Shown here: positions 25,418 to 34,557 of the stretch, piece by piece
Numbering within the stretch: the stretch's first letter is position 1
How the letters are laid out: every line of letters begins with the position of its first letter
DNA from: an uncultured Caldilineaceae bacterium
GTDB taxonomy: Bacteria > Chloroflexota > Anaerolineae > Caldilineales > Caldilineaceae
Length of the DNA: 64,000 bases
Reading direction: 5' to 3'
Assembly: GCA_951812725.1 (NCBI GenBank)
Contig: OX638330.1
Location: 2,232,001-2,296,000 of the forward strand
Position numbers and translations under genes: made by a program
Notes under the pieces: generated by a model
Database searches by the model: none
The model's input: only the letters and a program-made list of their open reading frames with translations
Told to the model about the DNA's origin: nothing

Positions 25418-26068
25418 TCAGTCTCTCGCCGCCCAGATGATGCCCCTTCGCACAATCTCGCGGGCCTCCGGCACGTCGAAATCCTTTGCCACGTGCCCCA
25501 GAGAGCTGTAGAAGATTTTCCCCTGGCCCCAACGGCGTTTCCAGACGACCGGCATGACGGTACCATCGATCCAGGGCGCATGTTCGCCGGAAAATGTCGT
25601 TGCCGCCAGAACTTCATTGCTGGGGTCTACATGCATCAGATACTGTTCGCTATGCATCTGAAAATCGCTCATTCCTGCCGTGATGGGATCGGAATTATCG
25701 AGAATATTGACAGTGTAGTCAATGATATTTCCCGGGTGGGCCACCCACTGACCTCCTACCATGAACTGGTACTCTGTGTTTTGGCGAAAGGCATCCGCCA
25801 TGCCTCCATGCCAGCCGGCAAAGCCCGCCCCTTTGGCGATGGTGTCCAGTAGACCCTTTTCCTGTTCCTTTGTGATGGAACTCATCGTATATACCTGCGT
25901 GATGACGTCATAGGTTGCCATGCGCTCGGCGTCGGTGTAGATATCGAGCGAGGTCTCGACATCTACGTCAAAGCCGGCCTCCTCGATCAGAGGCGCAAAG
26001 ATATCTACGCATTGCTTCGGTTCGTGTCCTTCCCAGCCGCCCCACATCATCAATGATCTCTTAGCCAT
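25418..26068 (-). CDS. ThuA-domain protein
   Basis: 216 residues from ATG 26068, with AAGGAGT upstream; the longer open frame to 26281 is not supported. ThuA fold of the class I amidotransferase-like group: [12 protein letters not shown], then [13 protein letters not shown] and [15 protein letters not shown]. ThuA proteins act with Gfo/Idh enzymes in trehalose or sucrose conversion via 3-keto sugars. It is the first gene of a two-gene unit with the Gfo/Idh gene. Confidence 0.88.
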   Translation of the reverse strand: MAKRSLMMWGGWEGHEPKQCVDIFAPLIEEAGFDVDVETSLDIYTDAERMATYDVITQVYTMSSITKEQEKGLLDTIAKGAGFAGWHGGMADAFRQNTEYQFMVGGQWVAHPGNIIDYTVNILDNSDPITAGMSDFQMHSEQYLMHVDPSNEVLAATTFSGEHAPWIDGTVMPVVWKRRWGQGKIFYSSLGHVAKDFDVPEAREIVRRGIIWAARD

Positions 26069-27142
26069 TTGAATCTGACTCCTTGTTGTTTTGCTTAGTC
26101 GCACTCTTCGGCCACGCGCGGAACGGCCCGGAAACTGCAACGGCTTACGAATTTTGTCTGTTCGAAAGGGTCCCGGCTGGTCGCGGCGCATTCTCCGCTG
26201 ATTGCAAATAGTGCCGTATGGGCCAGTATAGCACCCTCGCAAATAAGCTACAACGAAATGCCCGGTTTGGGTGCAGGCCAAAGTGGCAGTGAGCTACCGC
26301 CTACTGCCGAGGCAGCAGACCAGGCAGCGCAGTTGGTCTGTCTGATAGTTCCCGATTCTGACTGCTCCCAGGAGGCTCTTACCGGACCTACTGAGGACTA
26401 TCTTCGCTATTTTCCTTGGTTGACGGTCTGGCGGTGCTAGGGTACGCACAAGGGGGCGCCCTTGCGAGCAGTTGAGCAGGCTGCGCAATCTGTTAGTCTG
26501 GGTGACCCCGCTTCTGGACCACTTACGGGTCGGAGATTCTCTTGCTATAGGGGAAAAGATTTTATACAGCTGATGTGTAATTCCACTGCCTTGGGTTTCC
26601 TCGCGATGGGGGAGAGAAACTGCACAGGTGATGTGCAATTTTACTGCTTTGAATTCATTTGCTAAAGAGGAAAGAAATTGCGCAGGCGATGCGCAGTTTT
26701 CGCATTTTCGGGTGCCCTCACGTTGGGGGTGTAGACCTCACAGTGACTGATGTGTTCAATGTTCTTTTGGTTTCATCATGCACGTGGGGATTGACCGTAA
26801 GGGGGTACCCCTATCCTTTATCGGCAACTTAACGCGGTTTAGTCTCAGTTCGATACCGTCGGCCTGTGCCTTTTCCGCAGCAGTGCAGCAGGCAACCAAG
26901 GTTGTGGATGCCAACCACACAGATACTTCGAATGCCTGAATGGCGGTAGGGATGGAGGGTGGCCAAGAGAACTATTATATAAAATTTAATTGATAAAGGA
27001 AGTGACCAAAGAGGGTTGAAGAGGTCAGAAATTGAGCGCAGCCTGACCAATTGCTCAGAGCAAAGCGATACTCCCATTTGGCGAAGGGGGCATTGCCTCT
27101 GGCCGAAGTTTGCGATTCAATCAGGCCGGCTTCGCGGCAGGG
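26069..27142. other. 1.07 kb gene-free gap with a hairpin array
   Basis: No reading frame here looks coding. The stretch lies upstream of ThuA (which reads away) and downstream of the P450. Its one ordered feature is the 58-base-period array at about 26541-26775. A GC-rich hairpin, CAAGGG...CCCTTG, lies near 26450-26465. It also holds ThuA's promoter, which I could not place. Confidence 0.5.
26541..26775. repeat. Tandem 58-bp units, each with a conserved hairpin
   Basis: Three clear units and a fourth decayed one, spaced exactly 58 bases by their hairpin starts (26562, 26620, 26678, 26736). Each of the first three has a 7-base left arm, a 5-base loop and a 7-base right arm: TTATACA-gctga-TGTGTAA, CTGCACA-ggtga-TGTGCAA and TTGCGCA-ggcga-TGCGCAG. 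Two stem pairs change from A-T to G-C with both sides altered together. Each hairpin is followed by a T-rich stretch and preceded by a purine-rich GGGGAAAAG-like segment. Unit 4 keeps only four pairs with a larger loop. Confidence 0.65.
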
Positions 27143-28528
27143 TTAGCGGTGCTCGAATCGCATTGGCATTTCGCCTTTTGGATGCAGGGTGATCAGCGGG
27201 TCCATTTGTGCGACATAGTTGTCGGGGATGCGCAGGCGGAAGCGCTGAGCAATTGCCGCGGCAACCAGAACACCCTCTGTAAGAGCAAATCCTTCGCCGA
27301 TGCATTGCCGCGGCCCTGCGCCAAAAGGAATATAGGCAAAACGGTGACGATTATTATTCTGGGACGGATTGAAACGCTCAGGGTCAAACTCCAGAGGGTG
27401 GCGCCAAAACTCTGGCATCCTGTGCGTTATGAATGGGCACAGTGAGATTGCCGCGCCTGCCTGCACGTCGTAACCACCGACAACGTCTGCTTGGTTGCCA
27501 AAGCGTGACAAGGCATAGGCTGGCGGATAGAGACGCAAGGTTTCATCGATTACCTGGCGCGTATAGACCAGATTGGGAATGTCTTCGACCGTCGGTAGCC
27601 GTCCGCTCAGCGTTCTGTCTACTTCTTCGTGAACCTGTGCCTCGATCTCGGGATATCTTCCCAGGCAATAGAAAAACAAGGTCAACAGGAGCGTGGTGGT
27701 CTCGTGTCCCGCGATCAGCAAGGTAAGAACTTCATCACGCAGTTGCTTCTCGTCCATGCCCTCACCGGTGTCCTCATCGCGAGCCGCGAGCAGCATTCCC
27801 ATCAGGTCGTTACCAGGCGTACCGGATTCGCGCCTCTCGTTGATCATGCCATAGATCAACTGATCGAGCGCGCCAACATCTTGTGCAACTTGGCGCGTAC
27901 TGGGCCAGAATGGGACCCGCATCGTAAAGAGCGCCAGAGGTGAAACGACCAACTTCCCGAACAGTTCATTCAGCCTGCTGAAGATGTCACCGACTTCGCG
28001 TGCGGGGCCGGTCAGATCTACACTGAACAGAGCCTTGCCGGCAATTTCCAGGGTCAACTCCATCATCTCCCGATCAAAGGAGACGACCTTCCCAGAGTGA
28101 GCCAGTTCATCCCACCGACTCAGCCGCCGCTCCGCGGTCGCGGTCATGATCTGAGCGAGTTCGTGGATCTGTTTACGGTGAAAAGCAGGTTGGGCCAGCC
28201 GCCTTTGCCGCAACCAGGATTCGCCGTCATTGCTAAGAAGACCCTTTCCAATCAGTGGTAGCAGCAACTGAAAGACGGGGCTGGGCATCTTCGTGAAATT
28301 CTTGTAGTTGTCCTGCAGAATATATTGGTAGTGTTCGGGGTTTACGAATAGATAGCCCCACATATGGGCAAAGAACTGATATTTTACTGCGGGGCCGACT
28401 TCCGTAACGAAATCTTGCAGGCACCCGAGAGGGTCGCGCTGGAGACGCCTGGCTGTGCCGAAAAGGCGATTTGCTCGCGGAGTGGGGGGTGCTGGTCGGC
28501 GCACCTTCGGGACGACTGCACTAGTCAT
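27143..28528 (-). CDS. Cytochrome P450 monooxygenase
   Basis: 461 residues with every P450 landmark: the oxygen-binding helix AGHETT, ETLR (ExxR), the PERF-type DPERFNP, and the haem loop FGAGPRQCIGEG with thiolate Cys409. It has no membrane anchor, so it is a soluble bacterial class enzyme resembling the CYP102/CYP4-like group that acts on fatty acids or hydrophobic compounds. No ferredoxin or reductase gene lies close by, so electrons must come from elsewhere. The upstream region is filled with repeats and the IS element, so its promoter may have been changed by insertion. Confidence 0.92.
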   Translation of the reverse strand: MTSAVVPKVRRPAPPTPRANRLFGTARRLQRDPLGCLQDFVTEVGPAVKYQFFAHMWGYLFVNPEHYQYILQDNYKNFTKMPSPVFQLLLPLIGKGLLSNDGESWLRQRRLAQPAFHRKQIHELAQIMTATAERRLSRWDELAHSGKVVSFDREMMELTLEIAGKALFSVDLTGPAREVGDIFSRLNELFGKLVVSPLALFTMRVPFWPSTRQVAQDVGALDQLIYGMINERRESGTPGNDLMGMLLAARDEDTGEGMDEKQLRDEVLTLLIAGHETTTLLLTLFFYCLGRYPEIEAQVHEEVDRTLSGRLPTVEDIPNLVYTRQVIDETLRLYPPAYALSRFGNQADVVGGYDVQAGAAISLCPFITHRMPEFWRHPLEFDPERFNPSQNNNRHRFAYIPFGAGPRQCIGEGFALTEGVLVAAAIAQRFRLRIPDNYVAQMDPLITLHPKGEMPMRFEHR

Positions 28529-28683
28529 TTGTTTTCTCCTCGCTACGCTTCATTGCGTCGCTCTGCCTCAACCTGAAACATAAGGGAGGGGCAGCGTATT
28601 ACAACTAACTATAATCGAAGCACGTTTTGTGAAATGCTCTACATTAAAATGTTAGCACCAAAGTGTATGCTCGTCAAGAGTCC
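28529..28683. other. P450 upstream region
   Basis: 155 bases between the P450 start and the edge of the mobile element. AT-rich around 28600-28660 and the natural place for the P450 promoter on the minus strand. No clean -35/-10 pair was identified. Confidence 0.3.
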
Positions 28684-28863
28684 AGCGTTACGGGTGCACC
28701 CCAATTTGGGGGCGAAAGGGTCAGGTGTGGAATGGGCGGAGAAGGTGAGGGAGGAGTGGGCAAACTGACTTAATTGGGTGGTGGGCGGAAGGGAAACACC
28801 GTTGGGTAGAGACAGTGCTGGGCAAAGACAGTGCTGGGGAAGAATGAGCACGGTCGCTAGCCA

Positions 28864-28924
28864 GGGCGGGGCGTTGCGGGGGCGCAGCCCTGCACAAGGG
28901 AGGCCGCTTGCGGCCGACCGCTCA
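28864..28924 (+). repeat. GC-rich double-hairpin repeat, copy 1
   Basis: Core of the dispersed repeat: GCGTTGCGGGGGCGCAGCCC, then TGCACAAGGGAGG and a hairpin GGCCGC-TT-GCGGCC (28902-28915) before GACCGC. The first part can also fold (TGCGGGG against CCCTGCA). It lies inside the interrupted MITE-like element. Confidence 0.7.
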
Positions 28925-28946
28925 ACTGCAGTGGTCAGTGGTTAGT

Positions 28947-29960
28947 AGGGCCTTATGCTAGTTAGCGGTTGAAAAAAGTCCCCTGGTGAGATAACTTTGG
29001 AAGTCTCGACCAACCAAGGTAGCTCACCAGGGGGACCAAGCGAATGATAGCCCACTTTGACGACTTCTGTCTATGCGTGTATGTGCTCGTTGACGACATG
29101 TACAAGGAACTGGAAGGACAGCTGAGACGACCGGGGCCGGAGCCTGAGTGTAGCGACAGTGAATTGATCGCGATTTGTCTCATCGGCGAATGTGTGGGAT
29201 GGGATGTGGAAACAGAGTTACTCAATCATATGCAGGCACATCGGGATAAGTTTCCGATTTTGCCGGAGCAGAGCCGTTTCAATCGGCGGCGATGTAACTT
29301 GATGGGGGTCATCAATGAAATGCGACGCATGATGTTGGCCAGGACGGAACTCTACAGGGACGTGCATTGTGTAATCGATAGCCTGCCTATTCCTGTGGTT
29401 CAATTCCATCTGGCGCCACAAGCGCGCGCCAAATGGTCCGATTGGGGGGCCGATTTTGGGCCCGTTCCCTCCAAGAAGATGATGATCTTCGGTTTCAAGC
29501 TGCATATGCTGATCACGATGGGTGGCCTCATTATCGACTTCGAGTTAGCTCCGGCTAACGAACGCGACTTGGCTGTCGGTCGCGAACTCCTTGCAGAACA
29601 CGACAACCGCATCGTCATCGGCGACAAGGCCTACGTCAGTGCACCGGCAGCTGAGGAACTCTGGCAATACAATCGCATCCGTCTTCTCACCAAGAAGCGC
29701 AAAAACCAGAAAAAACAGATCCCGGCACACCTCTCTCGCCTCTACGACTCGGTCCGCCAAATCATCGAAACAGTCACCAGTCAACTCAACGCACAGTTCT
29801 CGATTGAAACCAACCACGCTCACACGCTCAGAGGCCTTTGTGCACGCTTATACACAAAATTGACCGCACATACCCTCTGCATTTATATCAACCGCCTCTT
29901 GGGCGTACCTGACTATCTGCAAATCAAGCAATTGGCCTTTCCCAACTAGCATAAGGCCCT
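28947..29960 (+). mobile_element. Complete IS982-family insertion sequence
   Basis: 1,014 bases bounded by perfect 17-base inverted repeats, AGGGCCTTATGCTAGTT at 28947-28963 and its complement at 29944-29960. The single transposase gene fills almost all of it. A 3-base duplication AGT on both sides (28944-28946, 29961-29963) is a possible target duplication. The flanks are themselves rich in GTCAGTGG-like direct repeats, so the duplication length is unsure. The element is intact and may be active. Confidence 0.85.
29044..29949 (+). CDS. IS982-family transposase (DDE)
   Basis: 301 residues, the usual IS982 length, with no frameshift. The first catalytic Asp is in CVIDSLPIPV, the second in VIGDKAYVS, and the Glu is probably in QIIETVTSQL followed by FSIE. 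The K/R-rich LLTKKRKNQKKQIP stretch is typical of the family. It starts at ATG 29044, 80 bases inside the left end, and stops 11 bases before the right end. It moves the IS by cut-and-paste or copy-out. Confidence 0.92.
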   Translation: MIAHFDDFCLCVYVLVDDMYKELEGQLRRPGPEPECSDSELIAICLIGECVGWDVETELLNHMQAHRDKFPILPEQSRFNRRRCNLMGVINEMRRMMLARTELYRDVHCVIDSLPIPVVQFHLAPQARAKWSDWGADFGPVPSKKMMIFGFKLHMLITMGGLIIDFELAPANERDLAVGRELLAEHDNRIVIGDKAYVSAPAAEELWQYNRIRLLTKKRKNQKKQIPAHLSRLYDSVRQIIETVTSQLNAQFSIETNHAHTLRGLCARLYTKLTAHTLCIYINRLLGVPDYLQIKQLAFPN

Positions 29961-30080
29961 AGTAGTCAGTGGTCAGAGAATGGCGATTTCTCGGGGATGG
30001 ATGTGAGAACTGGACACGGTCTAGTCGATACCAGAGGTACAAGAGAGTTCACCCCTATTTTGGGATGCACCCTGCGTTAC

Positions 30081-30149
30081 CGCAGTTCCGCCATAATCAC
30101 AATTTCAGTGAAAGTTTTCAGAGGAAGTGAGGGCCCGCGCGTTCCAGAA
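30081..30149. other. Short spacer between the element and the peptide unit
   Basis: About 70 bases between the right target duplication of the MITE-like element and the terminator of the minus-strand peptide unit. No feature recognised. Gene-free sequence continues, apart from the peptide unit and the secD promoter, to 30630. Confidence 0.3.
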
Positions 30150-30179
30150 AGAACAAGACCCCGTCGATGACGGGGTCTT
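30150..30179 (-). terminator. Rho-independent terminator of the small peptide unit
   Basis: On the minus strand CAAGACCCCGTC, loop ATC, GACGGGGTCTTG (30179 down to 30153): a perfect 12-pair stem followed by TTCTTTCT. The T-rich tail lies only on the minus-strand side, which fixes the direction. Confidence 0.7.
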
Positions 30180-30203
30180 GCGGCGTCTGGTCCGATAGCA
30201 TCT

Positions 30204-30263
30204 CTTAGAGAACAATCTCAAGAGGTGATGCTACCGGACCAGTACTACTACTACAGTTATCCA
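30204..30263 (-). CDS. 19-residue peptide gene (leader peptide or small bioactive peptide)
   Basis: Reads MDNCSSSTGPVASPLEIVL from ATG 30263 to TAA 30204. AAGGAGGTGAT (30279-30269), the full complement of the 16S rRNA tail, stands 5 bases before the ATG, far better than almost any other site in the window. A TTGACA promoter lies upstream and a strong terminator downstream, giving a transcript of about 150 bases holding nothing else. The RNA has two mutually exclusive folds. GAGGTGATGC (the ribosome site) pairs perfectly over 10 bases with GCATCACCTC inside the ORF (30230-30221). The same ORF segment pairs over 15 bases, with one G-U, with a segment at the stop codon (30201-30187). No modifying enzyme gene is adjacent. 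Could be a leader peptide, a peptide signal, a RiPP precursor, or a regulatory RNA whose ORF is incidental. Confidence 0.55.
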
Positions 30264-30298
30264 TAGGGCATCACCTCCTTGTTTTTGAGATACGCCGA

Positions 30299-30327
30299 TA
30301 GTATTTCATAGTTGCGAAAAACTGTCA
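30299..30327 (-). promoter_or_regulatory. Sigma-70-type promoter of the small peptide unit
   Basis: Minus strand: consensus TTGACA at 30327-30322, 17-base spacer, AATACT at 30304-30299 (an alternative, TACTAT, at a 19-base spacer). The start would fall near 30292, about 29 bases before the peptide ATG. Confidence 0.55.
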
Positions 30328-30394
30328 AACCAGGAAATAGCGGGCTTTCGGAAGGGGATCTGACAGCTTAGGAAGCGGAAAACCGGCTGCGATT

Positions 30395-30423
30395 TTGGTG
30401 TCGGCGCAGAGAGTGCTTATAAT
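30395..30423 (+). promoter_or_regulatory. Sigma-70-type promoter of secD
   Basis: TTGGTG at 30395-30400, exactly 17 bases, then perfect TATAAT at 30418-30423, reading to secD. The predicted leader is about 200 bases; I see no riboswitch in it. This promoter diverges from that of the small peptide unit. Confidence 0.55.
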
Positions 30424-30630
30424 GGATAGGATTGCGATCCAGTATTGGACCTGTTTGTGTTCTTATCAGAAGGCATTGCGGTTCATAATTCATCGCAACC
30501 AGAGGTAGTGGGTGACGTTCAACGCCTGGTATGAGATTACTGACGCCTTCTAAGCTGCTTGACGAGCTTTGGCGCCGGGAGCCAAATACAGGATTCGCAT
30601 TGCCACCTGTGCAATTCGTAAAGGGATCCT

Positions 30631-32031
30631 ATGCGCAATCAATATGTTTACGTAATACTAGTCCTTTGTTTATTTGCTGGCTCGCTGTTTGTAGCGCTGC
30701 CGCTTGACCATCCTTCCTGGCTGGAAGAAGGCTTGGCTCCGGGTGTGGACACGCAGCGTGACATCAAAGACCTGACTCTTGGCCTTGATTTGAAGGGTGG
30801 AACACAGGTATTGCTTGAGGCCGAGATCAGCGATGATCAGATTCTGCCTGAGGACGCGCTCAACTCCGCCAAAATTATTGTTGAGCAGAGAGTGAACGGG
30901 CTGGGCCTTGCAGAGCCGACCGTTCAGTTGCAGGGCGAGCGCCGCATGATTGTTGAGTTGCCGGGGGTCAAGAACCCGGACCAGGCGATCCAGACGATAC
31001 GCTCCACCGGCCAATTGGAGTTTATCAATCTTGGAGGGTTACCGGTCCGCCCTGATGATTTTATCAATACCACCAATCGCCCAAATGCGGTCGCGGAATT
31101 GCAGGAGTCGATTGCCGCCGGTGAGGCTGCGCCGCAGTCGGTCCCTTTTCCGGACGAGGTATTTGAGACGATTATGACAGGTGACATTCTGCAGACGGTG
31201 GTTGCGACGCAGGATGAATTCACCTTCTGGCAGATTCAGTTTGACCTCAAGAGCGAGAGCAGCGGGGACTTTTTTACATACACGCGTGACAACATTGGCG
31301 AAGTGCTGGCGATTATTCTCGACGGACGTGTGCTGTCGACCCCGGTGATCAATGCTGCCATTAACGACAACGGCGTCATCACCGGCGACTTTTCGCAGGT
31401 GGAAGCAGAGAGCCTCGCGATTCAGATGCGTTACGGCGCCTTGCCGATCCCTCTTGAAGTTGTGGATGTTCGCACTATCGGCGCAAGCCTGGGCCAGGAT
31501 TCGATCGACCGCAGCTTGCAGGCAGGCATCGTCGGCGGGGCGCTGGTCCTTTTGTTTATGGTTTTACTTTACCGCCTACCTGGGCTTCTGGCCACGGTTG
31601 CCCTGGCGATCTATGTGACTTTAAATCTGGCAATGTACAAGCTGATGCCGGTGACGTTGACGCTGCCAGGCATCGCGGGCTTCATTCTCTCGATCGGCAT
31701 GGCGGTTGATGCCAATATCCTTATATTTGAACGCATGAAAGAGGAGCTGCGTAATGGCCGCTCTTTGCGGTTGGCGGTCGAAACCGGCTTCAGCCGCGCG
31801 TGGCCTGCTATCCGCGACGGCAATCTGTCAACGTTGATTTCATGCGCAGTGCTTTACTGGTTCGGAAACAACTTTGGCGCGAGCGTTGTCAAGGGCTTCG
31901 CAATCACTCTTTCGATCGGTGTGTTGCTGTCGATGTTTACGGCAGTTTTTGTGACACGCACATTTATGCGCAGTTTTCTCTCGACACAGGGAGAGAGACT
32001 CATGGGCAGCCGCGGATTGCTTGGCTACTGA
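30631..32031 (+). CDS. secD: Protein translocase subunit SecD
   Basis: 466 residues. One N-terminal helix, the P1 periplasmic region starting [16 protein letters not shown], then [20 protein letters not shown] and the RND-type helices with [23 protein letters not shown]. SecD and SecF together use the proton gradient to pull proteins out of the SecYEG channel. The second helix set ends with SRGLLGY. Preceded by a TATAAT promoter and followed by secF. Confidence 0.95.
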   Translation: MRNQYVYVILVLCLFAGSLFVALPLDHPSWLEEGLAPGVDTQRDIKDLTLGLDLKGGTQVLLEAEISDDQILPEDALNSAKIIVEQRVNGLGLAEPTVQLQGERRMIVELPGVKNPDQAIQTIRSTGQLEFINLGGLPVRPDDFINTTNRPNAVAELQESIAAGEAAPQSVPFPDEVFETIMTGDILQTVVATQDEFTFWQIQFDLKSESSGDFFTYTRDNIGEVLAIILDGRVLSTPVINAAINDNGVITGDFSQVEAESLAIQMRYGALPIPLEVVDVRTIGASLGQDSIDRSLQAGIVGGALVLLFMVLLYRLPGLLATVALAIYVTLNLAMYKLMPVTLTLPGIAGFILSIGMAVDANILIFERMKEELRNGRSLRLAVETGFSRAWPAIRDGNLSTLISCAVLYWFGNNFGASVVKGFAITLSIGVLLSMFTAVFVTRTFMRSFLSTQGERLMGSRGLLGY

Positions 32032-32174
32032 GGTCTTGCGCTTGTTGTACAGCCCCTCCATCATTGCAGATTGTGAGTTGGCTGTTGGTCTGATGGAAAA
32101 CCCGGGATCATCCAGGGTGACGGTTGCATAATCTGGTTACGGAAAACGATCTTTGCAATACGAAAGAGTCTCCT

Positions 32175-33122
32175 ATGTATCGCTTGGTTGAACGTCGCAG
32201 GCTTTGGTTTCTGATCTCACTGCTAGGAATCTTGCCTGGCATTCTGTTTATCATTTGGAACATCTCCTCCACCGGAGCTCTCCTGCCACTGAGCATCGAC
32301 TACACTGGTGGTACGCAATGGGAGATGCGTTTTTCAGAGCCGGTCGCTCCGACCGAACTAGGCAGCGTCTTTGTCGAGGCTGGTTTCACCGACACCAAGG
32401 CTTTCAATGTCGATGATGACCGTACTGTGCAGGTCAAGTTCAAGAATATCGACATTTCCCAGAAGGAAGTGATCTCTCAGTCGATAGTAGAGCGATTCGG
32501 TGAATTTGATGAGCGGCTCTACCGCAGTATCGGACCGGCCATCGGCGCGGAGGTGAGCCAGGCGGCTCTGCTTGCGGTTATTGCCGCCTCCTTACTGATA
32601 TTGGCCTACATTGCGCTTGCATTTCGGGAAGTATCACACCCCTTCCGATATGGGGTAGCAGCAATTGTCGCGCTGGTGCACGACGTGCTGATAACTGTTT
32701 CGTTCCTCTCGATCATGAATCTGGTCGCCGGCTGGGAGCTGGACGCCCTCTTCCTGACCGCTACTTTGACGGTGATTGGCTTCAGCGTCAACGATACGAT
32801 CGTTATCTTCGATAGAATCCGCGAGAATTTGCGCCGTCACCGTGGGGAACCATTGGCGACTGTGGCAAACCGGAGCATCATCGAGACGGCACAGCGGTCA
32901 ATCGCAACGCAGGTGACAGCGCTTCTCGTGCTGGCGGCAATATTGATCTTTGGCGGAAGCACTTTGCGCATTTTCATGGCGACTTTGATTGTCGGGCTCG
33001 TCTCAGGTACCTACAGTTCCATCTTTACCGCCACACCACTCGTGGTAGCCTGGGAAGAGGGTTCGCTCCTCCATCGGGCAACCAAGCCGATTCGTTCAAG
33101 GGAACAGACGGCGCCAGCTTAG
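32175..33122 (+). CDS. secF: Protein translocase subunit SecF
   Basis: About 315 residues from ATG 32175; the frame is open to 32124 but that part is not SecF-like. It starts with a basic stretch and first helix, then [14 protein letters not shown], the P1-like region, [12 protein letters not shown] and [21 protein letters not shown], the conserved SecF signature. About 143 bases after secD, surely the same transcript. The C-terminus is short and basic. Confidence 0.95.
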   Translation: MYRLVERRRLWFLISLLGILPGILFIIWNISSTGALLPLSIDYTGGTQWEMRFSEPVAPTELGSVFVEAGFTDTKAFNVDDDRTVQVKFKNIDISQKEVISQSIVERFGEFDERLYRSIGPAIGAEVSQAALLAVIAASLLILAYIALAFREVSHPFRYGVAAIVALVHDVLITVSFLSIMNLVAGWELDALFLTATLTVIGFSVNDTIVIFDRIRENLRRHRGEPLATVANRSIIETAQRSIATQVTALLVLAAILIFGGSTLRIFMATLIVGLVSGTYSSIFTATPLVVAWEEGSLLHRATKPIRSREQTAPA

Positions 33123-33324
33123 CGCGTACTGAAATTTGCATGAAATTCGCAGATGCCCTTGCCTTTGTGCAACGTCCAGCTTGGGTAACATGAACACATG
33201 AAGGGTAATTCAAGGCTGGCCGTTTTCGACTAGGGCATTTCCTGATCCAGTCGCGCACTTAGCCTCTTGCGACCTGCGCCCCCTGAACTCAGACTACAAC
33301 TAATCGGTGTGACAGACCCCAAGT

Positions 33325-34557
33325 ATGAATAACGAGCAAGCAGGGAATCGACTCACACCAGGCCGCTCCTTCAACGCCCTAAACCGGCGGCGATTCCCCG
33401 CAGGTCGAGTCTCTTCTTGTCTGTGGCCCATCTGGGGCTTGATTGCACTATTTCTGTGCGGGTTTGGTCCGCCAACCATAGTCGATCGCGATGTGGCGCC
33501 CAGGCAGCGATTCACTGTCGGGCAGTTGCGTCAGATTCAGCAGGCGCAAACGCCGCCGCCCGAAATCAGCGCTGTGTCGGTGTTGGTATACGATCTCGAC
33601 AGCGGTCGCGAACTCATGACAAAGGCCGCCCACCTGCCGGTTTCGCCAGCAAGCCTTGCGAAACTGATGACTGCCCTGCTGGTCCTGGAACAGAATCGCC
33701 TTGAGGAGCAGGTTACCATCCAGCGGAAGGACCTGGTTGGAGAGGCCGAAATGGGTCTGCGCGAGGGCGAGGTATTGCGTGTGGATGAGCTGCTGTGGGG
33801 GCTGTTGATACCGAGCGGCAATGACGCGGCCATGGCCCTGGCCCGTCATCATTCCGGCGGCGTGGAGGAGTTCGTTGGGCACATGAATTTACGGGCCGGG
33901 GATTTGGGAATGCACAGGACACAGTTCCACAATCCCAATGGCTTCGACGCCGACGGCCAGGTGAGCAGTGCCCAGGACCTTTTGGTCATTGTGCGGCGGC
34001 TTTGGGAGTATCCGCTCTTTCGCCAGATTGTTGGCACGCCAGCGGCGACGGTGGGGAGCCACGAACTACGAACGACAAACCGCCTTCTCGGAGCCTATCC
34101 AGGGGTAAACGGAGTCAAGACCGGTACGACTTTTCAGAGCGGCCAGTCACTGATAGCCGGCCTTGAACAGAACGGGCATCAACTTTTTGCGGTTGTTCTC
34201 GGCAGCGTAGATCGTTATCACGACATGAGACTGGTTCTGCAGGCTGTTCAGGGCAATTACAGTTGGGTCTCGTTACGTCTGCCGCAGCGCCCGACCGCCC
34301 TAGACCGGCTTTTTGATGCTGAGGGCAATCGTTGGTTTTTGCGAACCGATGGGTTGATCGTTGACTCGAATTCGTCTGCTACCGGTCCACTGTTTGAAGC
34401 TTTACTGGCCGCTTGGGAGCGCCAGGAACTGCAGGTCTTTCGGCGTGTGCAAGTTCCCCCTGCTGGTAAATGGGACGCGGGGATGCAGGCCGGCGTCTTA
34501 GAATGGCGCTTGGGTGACACGGTTATTGCGACCCAGCGCCTCTTAGTCCAGTGGTAA
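33325..34557 (+). CDS. D-alanyl-D-alanine carboxypeptidase (peptidase S11)
   Basis: 410 residues. A membrane anchor or signal (about 30-48) precedes the penicillin-binding S11 domain: SxxK at Ser110-Lys113 (PASLAKLM), SxN at Ser164-Asn166 (PSGND) and KTG at 265-267 (VKTGTTFQSG). It trims the terminal D-Ala of peptidoglycan stem peptides outside the membrane. The beta-rich C-terminal part (about 300-410) is as in DacA-type enzymes. It lies 200 bases after secF with no clear promoter seen. Confidence 0.92.
   Translation: MNNEQAGNRLTPGRSFNALNRRRFPAGRVSSCLWPIWGLIALFLCGFGPPTIVDRDVAPRQRFTVGQLRQIQQAQTPPPEISAVSVLVYDLDSGRELMTKAAHLPVSPASLAKLMTALLVLEQNRLEEQVTIQRKDLVGEAEMGLREGEVLRVDELLWGLLIPSGNDAAMALARHHSGGVEEFVGHMNLRAGDLGMHRTQFHNPNGFDADGQVSSAQDLLVIVRRLWEYPLFRQIVGTPAATVGSHELRTTNRLLGAYPGVNGVKTGTTFQSGQSLIAGLEQNGHQLFAVVLGSVDRYHDMRLVLQAVQGNYSWVSLRLPQRPTALDRLFDAEGNRWFLRTDGLIVDSNSSATGPLFEALLAAWERQELQVFRRVQVPPAGKWDAGMQAGVLEWRLGDTVIATQRLLVQW

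Larger units (their letters stand above)
28684..30080. mobile_element. Non-autonomous element (MITE-like) interrupted by IS982
   Basis: Left end at 28692 starts GGGTGCACCCCAA; right end finishing at 30072 reads, on the other strand, GGGTGCATCCCAA. The two 25-base terminal inverted repeats agree at 20 of 25 positions. Outside them lie AGCGTTAC (28684-28691) and TGCGTTAC (30073-30080), an 8-base target duplication with one mismatch. Without the 1,014-base IS the element is about 365 bases and has no gene; it includes one copy of the GC-rich double-hairpin repeat. Its last 63 bases resemble 61041-61102 (about 70% by eye), so the family has at least one other member here. Confidence 0.6.

Noticed and set aside
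26541..26775. A CRISPR array
   Set aside because: The period is regular, but repeats and the sequence between them vary together and no cas gene lies near. The stems covary, so it is a hairpin array.
30150..30179. Plus-strand terminator before secD
   Set aside because: The stem lacks a T-run on the plus-strand side, and the promoter of secD lies downstream of it at 30.4 kb.
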